This document shows, in pieces, positions 1 through 11,139 of a stretch of 64,000 nt of DNA. The translations under genes and the position numbers were made by a program. The DNA is from Acanthochromis polyacanthus (lineage: Eukaryota; Chordata; Actinopteri; Pomacentridae). The stretch covers positions 37,497,974 to 37,561,973 of the forward strand of contig NC_067121.1 in the NCBI RefSeq assembly GCF_021347895.1, given 5' to 3'. The notes beneath the pieces are model-generated. The model worked only from the letters and a program-made list of their open reading frames with translations. It made no database searches and was not told the origin of the DNA. Position 1 is the first letter of the stretch; each line of letters begins with the position of its first letter.

Positions 1-169
1 AACAAGAAAAGCATTCAGAGAGCGCAGTACTTCACTTTCTGATGGATAAGTCCCAATAAGTCCTCAGTGGTGGATGTGTAGTAGGAGCGCAATCATGTGA
101 TCGTCAGCAGGCAGCTGACGTAGCGTTTACTTGTTGTCATGGTTACAGTGACACCATGCCGCTATCTCA

Positions 170-415
170 CAATGATGCAGAAATCTTTAAGAAATCTGTG
201 GATCCAGACTATAAGCTGCATCACTGCCAAAATCTAAATATGTGGTCCTTGTGTCATTTCTGACCTTCCCTGAAAATTTCAGTTAGTCAGTTTTTGAGTA
301 ATGTTGCACAGACGGAAAGACAGATTATCAGACGGAAGGACAAATGTACACCGATCATCGCATAACTTCGCCGCATTCGTTGATGGAATAACGATTTCCA
401 TTTGACCACCTCTTA
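170..415. repeat. Probable dispersed repeat
   Basis: This stretch contains a run rich in GACGGA/GACAGA (about 308-345) followed by a phrase of the 'cataacttcgccgcattcg' kind. Similar phrases with a GACGG-type simple run occur at 27309-27568, and related text at about 62940-63215. That pattern resembles common teleost interspersed repeats. No coding potential is seen. The class was not determined. Confidence 0.35.
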
Positions 416-944
416 TTTTACAAATAAATTTGGAGTATAAAATGAAGATGTTTGTGAAATCTTAGATTGATGTATCTAATACTTTCCAAAAACTTTTTTT
501 TTTTTTAAATTGTCCATTTGAACCCACTTTTACAATATTATGCTTGAGCAACAACATCTCAGGAACTATTAAAGATAAAAGCTTGAAATTTTTGCCAATA
601 TTTTCTCATCATTGATTCAGTCAGTAATCACATTAATAAATAAATGATAATACAGAAATCAACTAGTGATATTTTGTGAACCTTATGTAGATACATATCA
701 CAGTAATACAAAACAAAACATAACCTTTTTATCTTTATATATAAAGACATGGGTTGAAAAAATTCTGGCAATTTTCTTTGTCATTCATCAGAGAAAGCAC
801 TAAACACATCATTCTAGAAAATTCACAGATACAATTTTAAATTTCCATAGTTTGTGATAAAAAAAAATTTCAAGCAAATCAGAGGAGAAAGCTCCAAATG
901 AGACTAGGATTGAACAGCCCTATATAGGTTTACAGGCTACTCAC

Positions 945-2115
945 GTAGATCATCCATGCTGCATAACGCTCTTTGAGGTTAAACAGCACAGCTGGTTCAT
1001 GGAGGAAGGTCAACATGGCCATGTCCTCAATCTTGTCAAACTTTGGAGGGTTCTGTTGCAGAATATCAGCGTCTTTGACAGTCACAGTCTGGAAAGAATT
1101 AAATTGAATACAGTGTTCTGATTAATATGTAGTAGTTACATGAATGTTCCTTGGAAATATGACTTCATGAGTGAGTAAACAAAACATTTATTTTCTGCCG
1201 TTGTTTATGTTACCTGTGTGACCACCCTCTGGCTTGTTTGTCATTGAAAAACATGCCTCTCATTGTTATTGCCAGATGGCAGCAACGCCTCGTTTCATCG
1301 CTCAGCTGCTCAGTGTTGTGACACTTTAAGACACTTTAATTGCACCAGTCTACAGGCTCCCATTTAGACTTGTATTCACACTCACTCAAGGATAGACGCT
1401 TTGAATCACACATAGATTTACACTCAGATTAACACTCTCTCTCAGACGTGGACTTGCATAGACATAGATTGTTTCCTGTGCTGCTGTACCTGACTCTGCA
1501 GACTGATCCTGTTAATCAAAATGACCAAATGGATTCACTTCATGTTTTGGGACAGATTGGTTTCAAGTGCACTGAAGAATGAAGTGGAACAGGCTCTGGA
1601 TTTGGCAGTGCTTACCCTCTGACATGCTGGTTAGGCTGAGGCAGAAGTTATATTTATTGGACTTTAAATAACTGCCTTTTAATTGTGAATTAATTCATTC
1701 ACATAGATCTTTGAAAGCCTTACATCACTACCATTTTACAAACTTTATCCACAGTCTGCTTTGTTTCCCCTCCCCATATCACTAGATTTGCTGCATTTCA
1801 GCCACGCTTGTTGGCTTTTGTTGTGTTTACATGTTAGGAGTAGGATTCAGGCTGATGCTACCATGTTATGTGTCGTTAATAATATCAGCCAAATAGTAAA
1901 AGGTAACCACTGACCTTCCCATGCTGTGTCTCTACAGTGGCCTTGTCTCCTTCTCGGCTGAGGATAGTTGCCTTCACAAACTCTTCTACCGAATCCGGGA
2001 CGAAGCATTCCTTCTTTATGTCAAAGGGACGTGTGGATGCCTCCATACGCTCCCTGTCTGACTTCCTCAGGTACGGGGCCGCCGCCCCAAACACAGACAT
2101 CTCTGCATCCCCCAT
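945..2115 (-). CDS. Myosin heavy chain, cardiac/slow type, first two coding exons (partial)
   Basis: Sarcomeric myosin II heavy chain, the motor of striated muscle thick filaments. Coding exon 1 is 1915-2115 (67 codons), starts at ATG 2113-2115, and encodes the SH3-like N-terminal subdomain ([19 protein letters not shown]... through ...[14 protein letters not shown]). It ends at an AAG|gtcagt donor. Coding exon 2 is 945-1088 (48 codons) and contains [20 protein letters not shown] and [12 protein letters not shown]. It is bounded by an acceptor at 1089-1090 and a gtgagt donor. The next expected exon, with the TYSGLFCVTVNPYK region, is not seen in 1-944, so the gene runs off the left edge. An acceptor beside 2122 suggests a noncoding upstream exon. 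The [10 protein letters not shown] start is typical of cardiac/slow isoforms, but the paralogue (vmhc, myh6 or myh7-like) cannot be fixed from 115 residues. Eight extra in-frame residues upstream of this ATG are interrupted by the acceptor and are probably untranslated. Confidence 0.93.
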
Positions 2116-2880
2116 GTCTGGACTGATGTACATAGACATATAATCAACGCTTCACTCTGACTGTATCTGACACATTTTTTTTATTATATAAGCACATTAT
2201 GTCAGCCTGTAACTCTAGTTTAAATTGCCATGAAATCCATAAGAAACAGGAATTTACCGGCGGGTTCAGCTCAGATGACTCAAATGTGATCCCAACTGTC
2301 AAAGTATAAATCAGTGATTCACCTGCAGTAAGAAGAGAACCACCACTGAGTTAGTTGTTTTATTCTTAAATGAGAACTTATTTAAACCCTAAATTGAGAC
2401 AACTGCAGACTTACAGAGGCAAAGAAGCAAGTGCTAGAGGTTATTAAGGCTTCCCTTTGTATCTAATGATAATTTTTCCCCTTTTAAATAATGTATGATT
2501 TACATTTTTGCCTAAAGAAACATATACTTGCATATTTACACTGATGAGATAAATCAGTATCCACCTGCAGTGAGCAGAGAAAAAAATAACTGAAATATTC
2601 TTTGGTGAGATTGTGAAATGAGCTAACTCACATCAACATTTGTGAAAATGCCGATTTAAGGTGAATTTAAGGAGAATTTGTCTTACCTGGTGAGTAGCAA
2701 AAGTTGAAAATATATCAGTTAAAGGTGCTTTAATTAGACAATTACATTTGGCTACATCTTATAATGCAATATCCATCGCCCCTGTGTTTGTTAGTTTTAT
2801 TGTTAACTGAAATCATATTTAAACTGGTTTACCTTAAATTCAGCAACTGGAAAAGAGCACGAATGCAGAATCATACTTAC

Positions 2881-2958
2881 AGAGGCCAGGTGAAGAGCTG
2901 CTGGACCTGCAGCATAGGCAGGGATCAAATATATAACCCCAGATAACCCTGCCTTACA
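2881..2958 (-). promoter_or_regulatory. Candidate TATA promoter and noncoding exon 1 of the myosin gene
   Basis: Read on the minus strand, a TATATAT box (2929-2935) is followed about 30 bases downstream by a short segment that ends at a good donor (CTCT|gtaagt, exon edge 2881). A near-consensus CArG box (CCTTGTAAGG, 2949-2958; one non-A/T base in its core) lies just upstream of the TATA box. TATA plus CArG is typical of striated-muscle contractile genes. The start site and first exon are inferred, not shown. Confidence 0.45.
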
Positions 2959-2991
2959 AGGCCAAGGGCACCACCCTGACCTGCTAACAAA

Positions 2992-3032
2992 AACACACAC
3001 ACACACATCACCAACATCAGGTACACTGCTTC

Positions 3033-3061
<29 letters not shown>
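2992..3061. repeat. CA-dinucleotide microsatellite
   Basis: Two (CA)n runs (about 2992-3007 and 3032-3061) are separated by about 24 bases. The Cys/Val-rich reading frame across them is an artefact of the repeat. Confidence 0.9.
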
Positions 3062-3063
<2 letters not shown>

Positions 3064-3089
3064 TGTAATTGGCATCATTCTCATCACTT

Positions 3090-3850
3090 ATGACAGGGCT
3101 CTCTGATGATGTCTGGCTGCCCTCTTCGCTTGTTTGTCTCTAACTTGTCATGTGATTTTTCGGGAGCAGTACCAGGAACTTTCTGCAGCATAACTGGTGC
3201 GTGACTCACCCAAACATACCCTCTCTATCTCTAATTCTGCCACACTTTTTTCCTGTCATCCCTTGTGCTAAATTCTTTTTCCATGTGAGGACTGGTCATG
3301 GATGGAAACCAGATTCCATCCATTGTGAGTGAGGAGGGGCAGAGGTAGGGTGCAAACAGGAAAGGTATCAGTCGCCACCTGCTCATAGAGTTTATAACAG
3401 CATGCCATTTTCAGCGTATTACTTAATCTGACTGTGTGGTTTGTGGGCAGCTGTGACCAGTGGGGGGGTCTGGGTAGAAAAGGTTTTGCACTGTTGCTTC
3501 CTATTAACTCCTGGCTTTAACTACACCGTGAGGACAAAAGGACACTCCAAGCAAATGTGTGAAAATGTTATTTTAAAGCATAAGTACAGTGATGACAGCT
3601 GAATCCATCATTAGAAAATATAAGTAAAATGGCGCATGCATGAATCCGTTGAGAACAATCCTTCCTGTGTGTAAGAAAAAGAGGTGAGCGAGGCATAACC
3701 AAGGAGCTTCAGCAACTCAGATGGAAAACACTATGCATTCAACAACTGTGCCCTTTCCATTACCAGTTAAAGCTTTAAAGTAGCGTGGCAAAGAGAAAGT
3801 CTCTGTTGAAAATAGCTCTTATCAGATCTCGATTAGAGTTCACCAGAAGC
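3090..3850. other. Noncoding stretch with no recognisable feature
   Basis: No convincing exon, RNA gene or transposon end was seen. It lies upstream of the myosin promoter and may hold muscle regulatory DNA, but nothing specific can be supported. Confidence 0.4.
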
Positions 3851-3859
3851 CATGTGAGA

Positions 3860-4440
3860 GACTTGGGCACCAAACAAACCAAACACTGCACATCATCACA
3901 AACACACCAACCCCACAGTGAAACATGGCGGAGGCAGCGTCATGATGTGTGGAGCAGCAGATTCTGGAAGGCTTGCAGAGATGGAGAGTAAAATGAATGC
4001 AGCCATGTCGAGGTAAATCCAGGACAGATGCAGCTTGGGAGATCACTTGTTTTCCAGCAAGACAGTGACCTGAAGCATGCAGACGAAACTACACAGAAAT
4101 GGTTCAAAGACAATGAGATGAATGTTCACTAGTGGTTCAGTCCAATGAAGAATTTTGTGTCAGAACTTGAAAAGAGCTGTTTACTGAAGTGTCTATAACT
4201 TGAAGTCCCCAGTCTTCTTAAAATTGTAGTGTCCAGATGTGCAAGGCTTCTACTAAATGCTGACTTAAAGGGAGTGAATATTTATGCAATCACTGATTTT
4301 ACAAGTTATATGTTTAATAATTAGCATTACTTTGTAGAAATCTGCTTTTACTTTGGCATTTAAGAGTCTGCATTTGTATTTTTTTGTCAAAACAAAAAAA
4401 GGTAAAACTTCCAAAGAGGGGTAAATGCTTTTTTTTTGGC
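3860..4440 (+). pseudogene. Decayed Tc1/mariner transposase and 3' end
   Basis: About 3915-3960 reads TVKHGGGSVM, matching the conserved block of Tc1 transposases. About 4050-4110 reads FQQDSDLKHADETTQKWF, matching the block around the second catalytic aspartate. A stop after that block and several frame changes mean it cannot encode an enzyme. The downstream part (about 4270-4440, 'gaatatttatgcaatcac' and 'aaaacttccaaagaggggtaaa') matches the usual AT-rich 3' tail of this family. Exact ends were not found. Confidence 0.7.
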
Positions 4441-4689
4441 ACTCTGCGTTGTTGTATGCCTGTCTGAGCAAAAAATTAGCCATCTCAAGTGGGTAATTGT
4501 GCAGCTCTTCACCAACTGGGTGCTCTGGGAGGTTTACAAGTTTGGAGCTGCGATGAAGAAGAGTTTACGCCATTTCTTATTTGAGATTCTGCTCAACAAC
4601 TTCAATCTCCTGCTGCAGGACGAAACGCAGGAGCGGAACTTCATGCTTTACCTGTTGACGAAGCAACAGATCCTACAGAACCTTATTAG

Positions 4690-5417
4690 ATAATAGATTT
4701 TGACAAATTGTATTATATTACCAAAAAGCAGTACATTTTTAATGAATGCAGTTTTCAATCATTTGTACACAGCGCCTTTATAATATTGCAACTTTCAGAG
4801 ATATCTGTACAGAGAATGTACGTCATCCCATTAATGGCTAACGTAATGAATCTATATACACAGACTGTATAATTTTGCTATGCAGTCTATTTTCTGCCAT
4901 TTTACATAACGTAGCTGCAGTGATTGCCTGTTGTTCTCTAAATGCTACCAGAATGTAGTTTATCAACACTCCTGTATAGACAAAGCTGGAACACTTGAAG
5001 GGGCTCTCATGCTAATATGCTCTTCAAACTACACCTACTCAATATAGAAAATGTTACAGTCATCTGTATTGGCAACAGTGTGCCTCTATAGCCTTACACA
5101 TGCTTTGCTACCTCATCATCTCATCTGAAATACACAGAGCAGTGACACAGCAGCACAAATGTTTGTGAGACCACTCGGTTCCTGCAGTCCTCAGAAGTAT
5201 ATTAATGGGAAAATTAAGTGTATTTTTATTGGTCTGCCACTACACAGCAACTGCAGCCATCTGTTTGAAACTTGTAAACACTTTTATATGCGGTCACATC
5301 AGAGAAAGTTGGAGAGGATGGTTGAGAGAAACAATCTGTCTGATCTAAGGAAGTGGGTTTTCTTATTGGACCGATTTGTTGGTCTGTTTAAAGGCCTTCA
5401 TGTTTGTATTCACTCCC
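4690..5417. other. Noncoding stretch with no recognisable feature
   Basis: Short open frames are present but show no family similarity and no splice context. Nothing beyond ordinary intergenic sequence is visible. Confidence 0.35.
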
Positions 5418-5426
5418 CATCCCAAC

Positions 5427-6001
5427 TAGCCTAGCCACGCTAGACAACCCACGGCAACGAATTTAATTCTCTGCCAGGGTGGGTCTAGTTACCCTCCATA
5501 AGGCTCGAGGCTGGATGCTCCTAAAACTGGCCGGACCAATCACCATGAAGTGTAGAGTCAGAAGGCGGGCGTAACGAAGTGACGACAGAGGCGCGACAAT
5601 TCTGACAGAAACAACCGGCGCACAATAAACAGTTATCTTTCGACTCGGCTTTGGCCACAGCCCTTAAAGATTTGAAGCTAAAATTCAACTTGAAAGATAA
5701 ACAAAGGACGGCACTGAAGTGTTTCATTGAGAAGAAAGACGTATTTGGACTTATGCCAACGGGATATGGAAAATCCTTAATACACCAGTTGGCTCCACTG
5801 GTTGGGAAGCTAATGGGACTTAGCCACAATCCGCCGGTGCTCTCGGAACTACGTCAGCCTATTCGTTGCGTTGATTGGTTGTATACCTACCCAATTGCTA
5901 CAGAGGGATTTGATAGACAACCTTTTAGCCCGCCTCCCTCCCTGTCGAGCTTCCCTAGACCCTTGTGCCGTCAGAAACATGGGTCTAGCATGGCTAGGCT
6001 A
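5427..6001 (+). mobile_element. 575-bp nonautonomous element with RecQ-helicase fragment (copy A)
   Basis: Terminal inverted repeats begin TAGCCTAGCC and end GGCTAGGCTA. The element is flanked by a perfect 9-bp duplication, CATCCCAAC (5418-5426 and 6002-6010). Inside, on the plus strand, the frame around 5640-5830 reads like the start of a RecQ/WRN-type DNA helicase, including a Walker A block MPTGYGKSLI (from 5753) that in the family binds ATP. No helicase motifs follow, and there is no in-frame ATG before the block, so it is not a working gene. A related copy lies in reverse orientation at 59058-59595. A 9-bp duplication suggests a Mutator-like or Merlin-like transposase supplied in trans; the superfamily is not established. 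Confidence 0.8.
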
Positions 6002-6479
6002 CATCCCAACCTTTGTTTGGCTCGTTTGTAAGCAACAGGAAAAATATTGACTTCTTCCTTTTTTCCCACTTGGGTGTTTGTTGCAAAGTCCTCTCATTTT
6101 AAAACTTTGACATTACCAATCCTTTCCATGTTTCTATTATGCATTTGTGCAGTACGGAGGAGTTGAAATTTGCTCAGCTGCTTAAACACAAAAGTTGCTT
6201 CAATGTTTCAAACTTTTCTACTTCCACCGTGGCAGAAAGTCGATGGAAACTGTCACCAGGTGCTGATGTGCTTTCAGCTCACTCCTCTCTTGATGATAGC
6301 AGGGTTAAGTGGTTGGATGATACCTGTGAAAGAACACTTCGCTCATTACAACGTGTTTAGACAGACAGGCTCTAGATCTAGTGCTCACGCTGCATGTGGT
6401 CGCCATCCTGTCAACACCATCATACGTCTACTCAAACATCATGTAGTAAAAATACATAGAGAGCATGCTCTGTACTGTA

Positions 6480-6868
6480 CAGCCATGGCCATAAGTTTGG
6501 ACACAACATGACTTATGTCTGTTTTGATGTCTATTACAGAACATAACTAATATTTTTTGACAGCACCAGTTTAATTAGTCAACAAATCAGCAAGGGATAT
6601 AATATTATCAATAAATTCCAACAACTGGAACAACTTTGTTCCCAAAACATAATATTAGAAGAAAATAACAAAAAAATGCAGTACTTTCACAACCGAATTT
6701 GGTAAGAATAACAAAATGACACCAAACTCTTTTGATGTTTTTTTTTAAAATATGAAACTTAATATAGTTCTCAGGAGTTGTGTACTATATTGTAAGTGAC
6801 AATTTTGTGGTATTTTCTAAGATTCACAAACGTCATGGTACTTGTGTCCAAACTTATGGCCATGGCTG
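6480..6868. mobile_element. 389-bp Tc1/mariner-type MITE
   Basis: The ends are inverted copies, CAGCCATGGCCATAAGTTTG at the left and the complement at the right (6841-6868), flanked by TA on both sides. There is no coding capacity. The TA duplication and long identical ends fit a nonautonomous Tc1/mariner element. Confidence 0.85.
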
Positions 6869-6874
6869 TATATA

Positions 6875-9600
6875 TATATAGTAATCCTTTCAGTTGTTAG
6901 TGCCCTAAGAAGTAAATATATAAACGTCCTGCATCCATAAAAAGCTGCCCTCACTATTGTTCTGTCATGATTTTGGTATTAGGCATGTGTGCATTTTATT
7001 AATAGTCTGGGCGTGATAGATATTAATAGACCTTTTGTTTGAAACTTTGTCTGACCCCACTGCCTTCCACTGCATGAACAGACCACACAAACCGGGCAAG
7101 AGGCTGTTTACCATTCACACTATCAGTAGCACTTCGGGTAAGATAGCAGTCAGGTGATAAAGACTCTTTTTGACACGAGTCATGCACAGAGGAGAAAGTC
7201 ATGGAGGAAAAAATAACCTCCTCGACTACACAAAGAACTTCAACTGTTATTGTTTCTATTGGGACCGTGTTGTTGTTTGTTTTTAGTCACTGAGTGTTTA
7301 TTCCAACTTTATACGCTAAAATGGTTGTCCCAATGAATCGGTGATTTTCTGCAGCAGTCACTCTAGGAGTAATTGAAAATATTAAAAGAGGCATAACTGT
7401 GATGTAAGGTCCGCTGAACTATTGAGCACTGATTTGTTGGTACGCTTAAGCCTTGATTGTACTCCTTTACAGATGTGCAAACAAACAGCTGAGGCACCAC
7501 CAATGCATAGATGTTATTATACTACTTTGTACCCCACTTGGAGGCCTTCATTACATACATGCTTTATTGAATTCTGCGATGTCCAGAGACGAATGAGGAG
7601 GCAGATTCAGATGATTTATGTTGAGAATAAGGTTTACTGACATCAGGAAAAGCGACACAATGAGCAATTCTGAGGATTCTCTTCAGCTTTGGGTGTATAT
7701 GGAGTTGGGATGAAGACCATATTTAGATTATGGCCCAATAAGGAGACAGCTTGTCTACTCCATTAACGTCAGACTAAATATCTAATCTTAACCAAGTCAT
7801 GTTTTTCCTACAGCAGCTGTCTCTCTCTCGTGGATCTTCTTATACTGCATCTGCCTTTCTAGGGGTCATATTAGGGACAGAGAGCACCTGAATGTGCTCA
7901 CAGTCTCAGTTTAGGAGAGGCAAATAGGAACAGGGGTCAAAGGTGATAACCTGTAGGATAAGTTGAGGTGATCTATAGGTTCTACAACGATTTAAAGTGA
8001 CTGTAGTTGACAGATGCAACTTGCATGATATTTTGGGATGTCTTCAGCTAACAGCTGCGAGGAAATACCTCAATTAGGGGAAAGAGGGTAATTTTTCCTT
8101 CACGACGTGTACAGGTACAATAGGTCGAATCCACATGTGTTGTGCCAGGCGTGTGCACTAGGAATGTAAATTTTGGTACATTTTCTTAAATAAGAGCGAG
8201 CTGCGTTATCAGTCAATACATGAATAAGTGACAGGAAATAAACTCTGGGCAGTATTAATTTTATACTCTGATGAAGTTACCTAGAGTGCAATCACACTGA
8301 CATTAGTTGATCCAACAACGTTTGTCACGTGGCCTGAGCAGCCCTAAAGACATAGACAACCTGCCATTATTATATGCTGGCATCATCAGTGAAATCTGGG
8401 CTCTGGCAAGTAGGGATAAAGCATCACAGGAGACTTTTTTATGGTGGCATTTTACTAGCTAAACCTACACAATGCTCTCTGTATTTTGTGTCTTTTGACA
8501 GGAGTGAGCATGTCCATCGGTGTCCTTCCTTTCTATCTCTGCTTTGGAACATTTTCAGCAGCAGGCAGCTGTTTGTGTTGTCAGCCAGTGTTTTATGGAG
8601 GATTAGAGCTGAGATCCAGCAGCTGACAGTCCCTCTGACTGACTGGACGCCACACAGATAGCAGGGCCTTTAATGGATCTGCACTGGGAGAATCAGCACA
8701 GGGAGGGGTGAGTATGCGCTACTGCAGGCTGCTCCATTTAAACGACCATTAAGGTAGAGGGACATTACGAGCACCAAAGCAGAAATCAGCTGTGAAGGAC
8801 ACAGACAAACATCGAATGGATCTTCTGGAATATTAGCACGCTAATTACATGATGACAAAAATGTAGAAAATTTCAAAATAAGAGCCTACTGAAGGCGTTT
8901 TCAGAGAGCAGTGACGCGTTGGATGGATCAGATAACTGGCACAATGATCTTGAATGGTATTGATGGAGAAAAACTACATTTAAATTAAATGCACATATTC
9001 TCTGTTAATTGTAATGTTAGTTGACTGCCTTAGCTCGTTACTTGACCACTGGAAATTCATTTCAGGTGGCTTGGTCTCCCCCTTCCACTATTATACATTA
9101 TCATTCCAAATATAGGAAACAACAACAACCCATTTGTTTTGTGCTGTAATGCAGAATTGCTTGCATTTCTTTAAACATAGCACCTTTACCTGTCAGCAGT
9201 GTTTCAGAGATGATTAAAGGTTTGGTTTGTGTGCTGAAGCTTCTATGGAACTGATGTACTTTTTAACGTGACTGTTGCTGATGCGTTATGGAATTGAGCA
9301 TACCAGCAGTTAAGAGCAGCTGAAAGTTTGTAATAACTGGATTGAGATAAGCTCATGAGTCCCTTGGGTTCATGTTTAATAAGTTTTACACACATTTAGA
9401 AGCAGTTAATCATTAGCTACAATGCATTACTTCCTTAACAGCTTTAAACAGTGTGGGTTTTTTTTGCAGCTATTGTGTTTTTTTCACAGTAATCTAGATG
9501 TCATCTGTCATCCGATGCTCAAAGTCCTCAGATGTTTGAAGATGTAATATTTCAGGGGGCTGTTCTTTGTGCATTTGACCAAAGTGAGTCTGCTTATCTA
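6875..9600. other. Noncoding stretch with no recognisable feature
   Basis: Both strands were read for exons with splice signals, tRNA folds and transposon ends, and none was convincing. Short open frames such as 7422-7640 and 8374-8661 show no recognisable domains. Confidence 0.35.
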
Positions 9601-9639
9601 CCCTTGGGCCATGATTGGCTGATGCAACAACATATTATA

Positions 9640-9830
9640 GAGAGAAATTAGAGAAATTCAGCCAGTCCAAAGGTTCCATTTGAGGAGCTCTTGGCAACAG
9701 CGGTAAGAAAAAACTCCCATTTAACAGGAAGAAACCTTCAGTGTAACCAGACTCAGGGAGGGCGGACATCTGCTTCAACCAGGTGGGGTAAAGGGAAGAG
9801 AGAACAGGTTAGCAAAGAGAAGGAGGTAAC
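9640..9830. repeat. Dispersed teleost repeat
   Basis: The phrases 'ggcaacagcggtaagaaaa', 'taacaggaagaaacctt' and 'actcagggagggcggac' are characteristic of a very common interspersed repeat in teleost genomes, remembered from other fish sequence. It is probably a non-LTR retrotransposon 3' end. Family assignment is from memory only. Confidence 0.55.
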
Positions 9831-10898
9831 AATGCAAAGCTGAGAGAAAACCAAACAAAGGGACTTTCCTGTGACCAAAGCGTTGTATATCTGACTACTA
9901 AACTGAGCAACTGGCTCTGACTCACAGCATCAGACCCTTTCATAAAATAAAAATGCACCATGTGACCTGGTTATTAGAATCGTTTGGACAACAGCACTGA
10001 TGCTAAAGTTAGATATGACACATTAGTGTATGTGTGTGTGTTCTTGTATTGATGTGGGGACACAAACACAAACATGTAGTATAATGAAAAGCAACTTCCT
10101 GTTGTGTAAATGATTTAATTTTACAGTAAACACTTAGAGAAAGGTTCTCGGTCAGACCAGTATTGGTTATGGTTAAATAATTTCATGTTCTCCATTACTC
10201 AAGACTGTAAGCCTCCTCACAGTAATGTAATGTCTCAGGCGATCCACAGAGTGTCAGTATTTTTTAATTTATCGTCACTGAAACTTCTCAAGGCTTGATT
10301 TCTTCTGTTCTCACTGCATCTGGGCTCCAATAATTTATACTGTAGAGAAGACGGTGAGTAGAGTACCGAACTCATGGAGGCAAAAGACAAACCTATAGAA
10401 ACCATGCATCCCTCTTTTACATTGATTTCTTAAATAATTTCTTTTCTTTACTGCTCAGTGTATGTTGCAGCTGGTCAGAGTTCTGCTTTATAAAATCTAT
10501 CTTCCCAGGGGTTTTGATCACATGGACACCAATCTTTGTGTTGTATTATTCTGACAACTGCTATGAGCAAAAGTTAAACTAATTTTCACTTTTTTGAGGA
10601 ACAACACGTACATTTTTTCCCCCCAGTTTTCTACTATAGAGCTACACGGCTGCACATCAGCACTGGTAAGTACCTCATAGCTCATCTATTTAATATGTTC
10701 TTCAATAACACTTCAATCTCAATTTGAAGAGACTTTTCGCCTACAGAAGCGACAGCATATTATAACTATTAAATATGTTGTACTATACTGACTTTGTTCA
10801 CCTAGTATCTACTGAGTATGTGCAGAAGTACTGAGAGTACTACTGTTTCCTGTAAGATGTCCAGTCGCTACTTCCTTTTGCTCTACAGTCTAGTTTTG

Positions 10899-11137
10899 AA
10901 GAGTTCATTTGCAAAAAGAGGTAACTCCGTTTTCAGAAAACTCTTTTTTTTATTGTTTACTTGAGATAATAATAATAACACTAATAATTTATTTTTCTCT
11001 ATTTTGTCATGTATTTTACTACTGAGTCAAATCCACTCAACTTCAGTTTGATCGATATTATCTCAAGTAAACATTAAAAAAAAGTTTTCTGAAAATTTAT
11101 CAAGACGGAGTTATCTGTTTTTGCAAATGAACTCTTC
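10899..11137. mobile_element. 239-bp MITE with long inverted repeats
   Basis: The left arm (about 10899-10970, starting GAAGAGTTCATTTGCAAAAA) is nearly the reverse complement of the right arm (about 11058-11137). Between them is a short AT-rich spacer. There is no coding capacity, and the target duplication is unclear. Confidence 0.75.
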
Positions 11138-11139
11138 TT

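Noticed and set aside
1937..2143. Plus-strand open frame opposite myosin exon 1
   Set aside because: It is the antisense of a clearly coding exon and has no domain or splice context.
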